Positions 60,316-64,000 of a DNA stretch of 64,000 nucleotides are shown here, piece by piece (within the stretch, counting starts at the first letter, position 1; the number at the start of each line of letters is the position of its first letter). Origin of the DNA: Pseudomonadota bacterium (lineage in GTDB: Bacteria > Pseudomonadota > Alphaproteobacteria > Rhodobacterales > Rhodobacteraceae). The position numbers and the translations under genes are program-made. The stretch covers positions 1 through 64,000 of the forward strand of contig JAJXZX010000004.1 in NCBI GenBank assembly GCA_021779835.1, in the 5' to 3' direction. The notes beneath the pieces are model-generated. The model saw only the letters and a program-made list of their open reading frames with translations. It had not been told where the DNA came from and did not search any database.

Positions 60316-60368
60316 GGTGGCACCTATAGCGCTCGCGTCGCATTTTATCGAGGCAAACCGCCTGCGTC

Positions 60369-60382
60369 CTGATTTAGATCAG
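60369..60382. promoter_or_regulatory. CRP/FNR-like dyad
   Basis: CTGATTTAGATCAG is a symmetric TGAT-N4-ATCA core like that of FNR sites but with C/G instead of T/A outside. It lies in the divergent gap, 54 bases before the regulator and 94 bases before the 78-residue gene. Confidence 0.5.
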
Positions 60383-60475
60383 TCCAGCCCACGGTTTTTC
60401 TGTGAGAATAGCAACACGAATGACGCCGTTGGGCCGGATTTCCTTCCCGAGGCGCACATTGGAAAGGCTTCCGTC

Positions 60476-60712
60476 ATGACCCTCGTCCCAGATGTATCGG
60501 GAAGTGCCGCGCTGGCAATCGTAGAATCGCTGCTGCTGGCGTTGAACGACCGGAAAGTCCTGCCGGAGGACGAGATCATGGGCATTCTCAGGGATGCTGC
60601 TGCGGCCAACGAAAATATGCCGGAGACGACCGAAAGACCCGGCCACCACGCCTTGGTGGCGGCCCTGATCAATCGAATTATTTTGGGCGGGAATTCGGTG
60701 CGCAGACACTGA
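60476..60712 (+). CDS. small hypothetical protein
   Basis: 78 residues, mostly helical: ALAIVESLLLALNDRKVLPE then EDEIMGILRDAAAANENM and HHALVAALINRIILGG. It has the look of small alphaproteobacterial proteins of unknown role. GGAAAGG lies before the ATG at 60476; the frame starts earlier but crosses the divergent regulatory region. Convergent with DUF3309 (stop 60712, next stop 60734). Confidence 0.6.
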   Translation: MTLVPDVSGSAALAIVESLLLALNDRKVLPEDEIMGILRDAAAANENMPETTERPGHHALVAALINRIILGGNSVRRH

Positions 60713-60733
60713 ACCCGAACCCGAAGGCGCGGC

Positions 60734-60889
60734 CTAAAGCCTGCCGGTAAGGACAAGAATCAACAAAATCACGACGACAAGCCCAAGCCCGCCGCTGGGT
60801 CCGTAGCCCCAGTTAGCGCTGTGGCCCCAGGTCGGCAATGAGCCGATTAGCATCAGAACAAGAATTACGACAAGAATGGTGCCGAGCAT
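60734..60889 (-). CDS. DUF3309 small membrane protein
   Basis: 51 residues: MLGTILVVILVLMLIGSLPTW, given here in its first 20, then GYGPSGGLGLVVVILLILVL. Two hydrophobic helices flank a Trp/Tyr/Gly/Pro-rich turn with the W-GYGPSGGLG pattern of DUF3309, a very short alphaproteobacterial family seen in stress-response gene sets. Its function is unknown. The reading frame is complete with an ATG at 60889. Confidence 0.85.
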   Translation of the reverse strand: MLGTILVVILVLMLIGSLPTWGHSANWGYGPSGGLGLVVVILLILVLTGRL

Positions 60890-60998
60890 GGCGTTCGCCT
60901 TTTCATGAGAGGGCCGCGATGCGCTGCGGACGCGGGGAAGCTAGCGGCCTCAGCGTATCGCGGGATCGACCGCGCGCCGGAGTTGCGCGGCCAGAGGT

Positions 60999-61175
60999 CT
61001 ATTTCACCTCGCGCAGATTGTCCTTGAGGCTACCGATCGCATTCTGGACTTTGCCCTTGATGACGTCGGCCTTGCCGTCTGCTTGCAACTTGGCGTCGCC
61101 AAGCGCCTTACCGACGGTCTCTTTCACCTTGCCGGAAACCTGCTTCGCGCTGCCTTCGATACGATCTTTGTCCAT
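60999..61175 (-). CDS. csbD: CsbD-family stress protein
   Basis: 58 residues, highly charged and lysine-rich: MDKDRIEGSAKQVSGKVKE and GKADVIKGKVQNAIGSLKD, the CsbD pattern. Members accumulate under general stress; the biochemical role is unclear. The ATG is two bases after the entericidin-like gene stop, with AAGGGA before it, so the two are one transcript. Confidence 0.92.
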   Translation of the reverse strand: MDKDRIEGSAKQVSGKVKETVGKALGDAKLQADGKADVIKGKVQNAIGSLKDNLREVK

Positions 61176-61177
61176 GG

Positions 61178-61336
61178 TCAATATCCCTTGTTTTGGTTGG
61201 CGTCCTGCGTGATTGCATGACCTGCCGCCGAAATGTCGCGCCCCGCGCCAGCGGCTGTGTCGCAAGCGGCGAGAAGCAACGGCAACAGCGCAATGACCAT
61301 CGAGGTTCGCTTCGGGCGGGGTGGTGAGAGTGTCAT
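61178..61336 (-). CDS. entericidin-family lipoprotein
   Basis: 52 residues. Basic N-terminus, hydrophobic core and lipobox: MVIALLPLLLAAC, then DTAAGAGRDISAAGHAI, the G-x-G-x-D-x-x-A-x-G signature of EcnA/EcnB entericidins. Small outer-membrane-associated lipoproteins of toxin/antidote origin, common in alphaproteobacteria as stress genes. GGAG lies eight bases before the ATG. It precedes csbD in a two-gene operon. Confidence 0.88.
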   Translation of the reverse strand: MTLSPPRPKRTSMVIALLPLLLAACDTAAGAGRDISAAGHAITQDANQNKGY

Positions 61337-61597
61337 GGTAAATTCTCCAGAGTCCGCGTCACCGACATCTGGCCGGAGACGCGCTCAGCTCTAATGTAGG
61401 ACGCTGCACAGCGCGCCGCGCTAACATGGATCAGGGGCTGATGCGGCTAAATTCTCGCCCCGTGCCATTCTGTGCAAAGTTGGTCGATTGTTTTCGCCGC
61501 ACGGCGCCCGCAGAAAGAAACGCCACCGGAGCCTTGCATCCCGATGGCGAGATTGTCGTGCCGTTCCGAACCCAGACGGGTCACGGCACCATTTGGA

Positions 61598-61837
61598 TCA
61601 GTGGTACATACGGTAGTGGCCGTGCCCGTCGTTCCGGCATCCCGGCACACTTAGGTCATGGCACACAGCCCCGGCTACGCCGCCGATCACGGCTCCGGCC
61701 ACCAGGTCGCCGCCAAGCGCCCCGGCAACCAGTGCCCCGCCCGCAGCGCCAGCCACACCTCGCTGCGTGTTGTTTTCAAGGCAGCCGGCAAGCGCGACGA
61801 CCAGCGTCAGTCCGGCAATGATTTTAAACAGTCGCAT
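61598..61837 (-). CDS. glycine-zipper lipoprotein
   Basis: 79 residues. Lipobox LVVALAGC at residues 12-19 and a glycine-zipper region RGVAGAAGGALVAGALGG then AGAVIGGVAGAV, which suggests membrane insertion or packing in the envelope. It ends with a His/Tyr-rich tail. It has the form of small surface lipoproteins of alphaproteobacteria; no function is known. Complete frame with ATG at 61837. Confidence 0.8.
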   Translation of the reverse strand: MRLFKIIAGLTLVVALAGCLENNTQRGVAGAAGGALVAGALGGDLVAGAVIGGVAGAVCHDLSVPGCRNDGHGHYRMYH

Positions 61838-61946
61838 GTGGTTCGACCTCCGTTATGATGAACTTTCGATGGCCCATCCTGGCATAACCGTAATCGCGCG
61901 CACTAACGCAAGGCAGTGCGCGGTGGTCGGCAATGCCGGGTCGTTG

Positions 61947-62440
61947 GCCGCCGTGCCGGATTGGTGCACACGGCGTTTTCTGGCATGGCGCGTATCGATC
62001 ACGTTGGAGGCCGACTTCTGCATAGAAGCTGTCGAGGAAGCGCTGGCGCGACACGGCACACCCGAAATCTTCAATACGGATCAGGGCAGTCAGTTCACCT
62101 CGACCGACTTCATCAACGTGCTGGCCGACCGCGAGATCAGGATCAGCATGGATGGTGAGGGGGCCTGGCGCGACAACGTCTTTGTCGAGCGTATCTGGCG
62201 GACTATCAAATACGAGGAGGTCTACCTGCGGGCTTACACGAGTGTCTCGCAAGCCCGCGCCAGGATCGGCAGATATCTGACCTTCTACAACAGCCGCCGC
62301 CACCAGTCACCACTTGACGGGAAAACCCCCGATCAGGCCTCCTTCAACCAGCCGATACCCGAGGCGGTGGCGGCGGAACCAACGCGGAAAACCACTTACA
62401 AAACGCCCGGAACCTGTTCAGATCAGCCGAACCACCTCTC
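61947..62440 (+). pseudogene. C-terminal fragment of an IS3-family transposase
   Basis: The frame carries the second half of an IS3/IS51-type integrase core: TRRFLAWRVSITLEADFC, then IFNTDQGSQFTS (second catalytic Asp) and DNVFVERIWRTIKYEEVYLR (catalytic Glu), and YLTFYNSRRHQSPLDGKTPD. The N-terminal half with the first Asp and the helix-turn-helix subunit are missing, and similarity starts only near 61947. Beyond 62360 a shifted frame resembles the usual tail up to about 62440. It is a dead remnant. Confidence 0.85.
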
Positions 62441-62786
62441 TCGGTCCGTATGTCCGGTGCCGATCTTCCCAGAGGCGAGACGGTTTCGGGCTGGTGAACG
62501 CGGCCCGCCTCAAGCACGCCAACAAAGACGACCGCCAGCCTTCCGTCCGGTTTGACGCCAGAGCGGCGCAACCTAAATGCAGCGAAGGCGTCTGTCCCTG
62601 AAGGATATGCGCGCAGGCACAGGACTTGACGGCGTTACCCCACTGGGCGCATCCTTCGTGTGAAGCGGCGGCACAGCCTGAGGGACGAGGCCGCCAGTCC
62701 AATCGTGCTTGCAGTTTCGGAAAACGTCCTTCGCGCGGGCCGAATGACAGGTCGATGAAACCCTGCCGTCTTGGACCCGGCTTATC
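62441..62786. other. 346-bp stretch without a recognised gene
   Basis: Between the IS3 remnant and the stomatin-like gene. It probably includes the lost IS end and the promoter of the next gene. I see no other feature. Confidence 0.4.
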
Positions 62787-63650
62787 ATGGTCCAAAAAAT
62801 GAACCCAATTACGGTATTCCTTACCCTCGTCTTGATCGCGATTGGCGTGTTGCTGAACGCCTCCGGGCACTATGTGATCGGCGCGGACTTCATTGTCTTG
62901 GCGGTCATCGTTGCCGCCTCGCTGAAGATGGCCAACACTTGGCAGAAGTTCGTCATCCTGCGCGCGGGCAAATTGCTCGGGGTGAAAGGGCCGGGCCTGT
63001 TCCTCATCATCCCCGTGATTGACAGCGTGGTTGCGGTCATCGACGAGCGCATTCAGACCACGGCGTTCAGCGCGGAACAGGCGCTGACCAAGGATACCGT
63101 TCCCGTCAACGTCGATGCGATCATCTTCTGGAACGTCCACGATGCACAGAAGGCGGCGCTGAACATCACCGACTACCGCATGGCGATCGACCGCGTGGCG
63201 CAGACATCGCTGCGCCAAATGATCGGCGCCTCGATGCTGTCGGCGCTGCTGTCCGAGCGGGAGGCGGCCGACACCATGTTGCGCGAGGAGATCGCCCGGA
63301 AGACGGCAGACTGGGGGATCTCCGTGAAGTCCGTCGACATCCGCGATGTGGCAATTCCCGTGGCCCTGCAAGACGCGATGTCGCGACAGGCGCAAGCAGA
63401 GCGCGAAAAGCAGGCGCGCGTCATTCTCGGTTCGGCAGAGGCTGCGATCGCTGGGCAGTTCGTCGAGGCCGCCAAGACCTACGCCGACTACCCGGCTGCG
63501 TTGCAACTGCGCGCCATGAACATCATTTACGAGACAACCAAAGAACGGGGCGCCACGATCCTGATCCCGACGGCAATGGTCGACAGCATGAACCCTGGGC
63601 TGGCACTGGCCATCAAGAATATCGACACCGGGGAGAAGAAGCCGACATGA
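62787..63650 (+). CDS. stomatin-like SPFH/Band 7 membrane protein (slipin)
   Basis: 287 residues. N-terminal hydrophobic segments (about residues 8-47) anchor an SPFH domain: FVILRAGKLLGVKGPGLFLI, TKDTVPVNVDAIIFW, VAQTSLRQMIGASML and SVDIRDVAIPVALQDAMSRQ, then a coiled coil (QAEREKQARVILGSAEAAI) and the ILIPTAMVDSM end. Slipins form membrane microdomain scaffolds. In many bacteria the gene follows an nfeD protease gene, but none is present here. Met at 62799 is an alternative start. Confidence 0.92.
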   Translation: MVQKMNPITVFLTLVLIAIGVLLNASGHYVIGADFIVLAVIVAASLKMANTWQKFVILRAGKLLGVKGPGLFLIIPVIDSVVAVIDERIQTTAFSAEQALTKDTVPVNVDAIIFWNVHDAQKAALNITDYRMAIDRVAQTSLRQMIGASMLSALLSEREAADTMLREEIARKTADWGISVKSVDIRDVAIPVALQDAMSRQAQAEREKQARVILGSAEAAIAGQFVEAAKTYADYPAALQLRAMNIIYETTKERGATILIPTAMVDSMNPGLALAIKNIDTGEKKPT

Positions 63651-64000
63651 ATTCAATGCCCGATGCCCGATCGACTATACTCGCCCAATTCACACCCCGG
63701 GATTCACGCAGAGAGTCGGTGGCGTCGAGCGCAGAAGCCACCAAACCCGCCGGGTATCAATGCAGCCGTGTTTCATGCATCATGGCCGGATTTCGGATTG
63801 ATCAGCACCGACGGACTACTGTCAGAACGTCCGGTTGAAGGCAATCTGGCAGGCCAATGTCCTGAACAGGTAGAGCGCGACATTTGAACCGTTGTAGGTG
63901 ACAGTGCACGAAAGCGAGGGCGAAAAACCCCGGAAACTGAGCCCAGTGTGCGAGAGTGTGAACCCTACGGCGTCAAATTGATCGGCGCGGGGCGCGGTCA
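63651..64000. other. 350-bp end of window without a recognised gene
   Basis: Short frames at 63647-63838 and 63663-63887 overlap in different frames and show no family pattern, so I do not call them genes. The window may end before the next gene starts. Confidence 0.45.

Noticed and set aside
63647-63887. Two overlapping short plus-strand frames at the window end
   Set aside because: No ribosome site, no family pattern, and they overlap each other in different frames.
1-64000. CRISPR array, prophage or toxin-antitoxin locus
   Set aside because: I looked for regularly spaced repeats, phage structural genes and paired small genes of known toxin families; only one short tandem repeat (5976-6048) and an entericidin-like gene were found.

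Overview
The window looks like chromosomal DNA from a marine or soil alphaproteobacterium of the Rhodobacterales (Rhodobacter/Paracoccus/Roseobacter relatives). The evidence is: GC-rich, densely packed genes; a phosphatidylcholine route ending in a Rhodobacter-type PmtA; a tRNA-His without an encoded G-1 and with A73, an alphaproteobacterial hallmark; a 6S RNA gene facing an SspA-like membrane protein gene, as described in Rhodobacter sphaeroides; a RibB with a degenerate GTP cyclohydrolase II half; and a Paracoccus-style narR/narKGHJI locus with a fused NarK. This placement is inferred from gene content, not from a database search.

Layout. 0-2 kb: end of an EmrAB-type multidrug exporter. 2-4.1 kb: psd-pssA-pmtA, phospholipid synthesis. 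4.2-6.4 kb: tRNA-His, a GNAT acetyltransferase, a small conserved protein, MmcB, 6S RNA and sspA, with a triplicated terminator hairpin at the sspA stop. 6.5-9.9 kb: ribE-orf-ribB-ribH-nusB. 10.1-14.7 kb: capsule genes (KpsS, a Wza-like export lipoprotein, KpsC). 14.9-18.7 kb: nrdR-ribD, 5-formyl-THF cyclo-ligase and mntH. 18.9-36 kb: nitrogen-oxide block with HPP-CBS, DUF2478 and NnrU proteins, the NO sensor NsrR divergent from a group III truncated hemoglobin and a RIC/YtfE iron-sulfur repair protein, then narKGHJI with a terminal parvulin and divergent narR. 34.7-40.2 kb: L-lactate utilisation (lctP, lutABC, GntR regulator). 40.3-46.5 kb: a sulfatase, a type III H+-ATPase and pabB/pabC.

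46.4-47.9 kb is an insertion scar zone holding IS21 and IS5 remnants, a broken gene tail and a tRNA with CAT anticodon (probably tRNA-Ile2). 47.9-56.8 kb is an inositol catabolism locus: LacI-type regulator, two Gfo/Idh/MocA dehydrogenases, IolE, then iolD-iolC-iolB-iolJ, with a perfect 18-bp palindrome in the divergent promoter. 57.2-63.7 kb holds a secreted protein, a zinc alcohol dehydrogenase, a membrane-anchored cytochrome c, a Crp/Fnr regulator, a set of very small envelope/stress genes (DUF3309, entericidin, CsbD, glycine-zipper lipoprotein), an IS3 remnant and a stomatin-like protein.

The clearest functional unit is the anaerobic nitrogen block. NarK imports nitrate, NarGHI reduces it at the membrane, and NarJ with a foldase assists assembly. 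NsrR appears to control NO scavenging (truncated hemoglobin) and iron-sulfur repair (RIC) through two operators that I could read directly. No nir, nor or nos genes are present in the window. I found no CRISPR array and no phage. The most unusual observations are an intrinsic-terminator hairpin inside the first codons of kpsC, the IS21 end that supplies a new start to pabB, and the tandem terminator repeat next to the 6S RNA gene.
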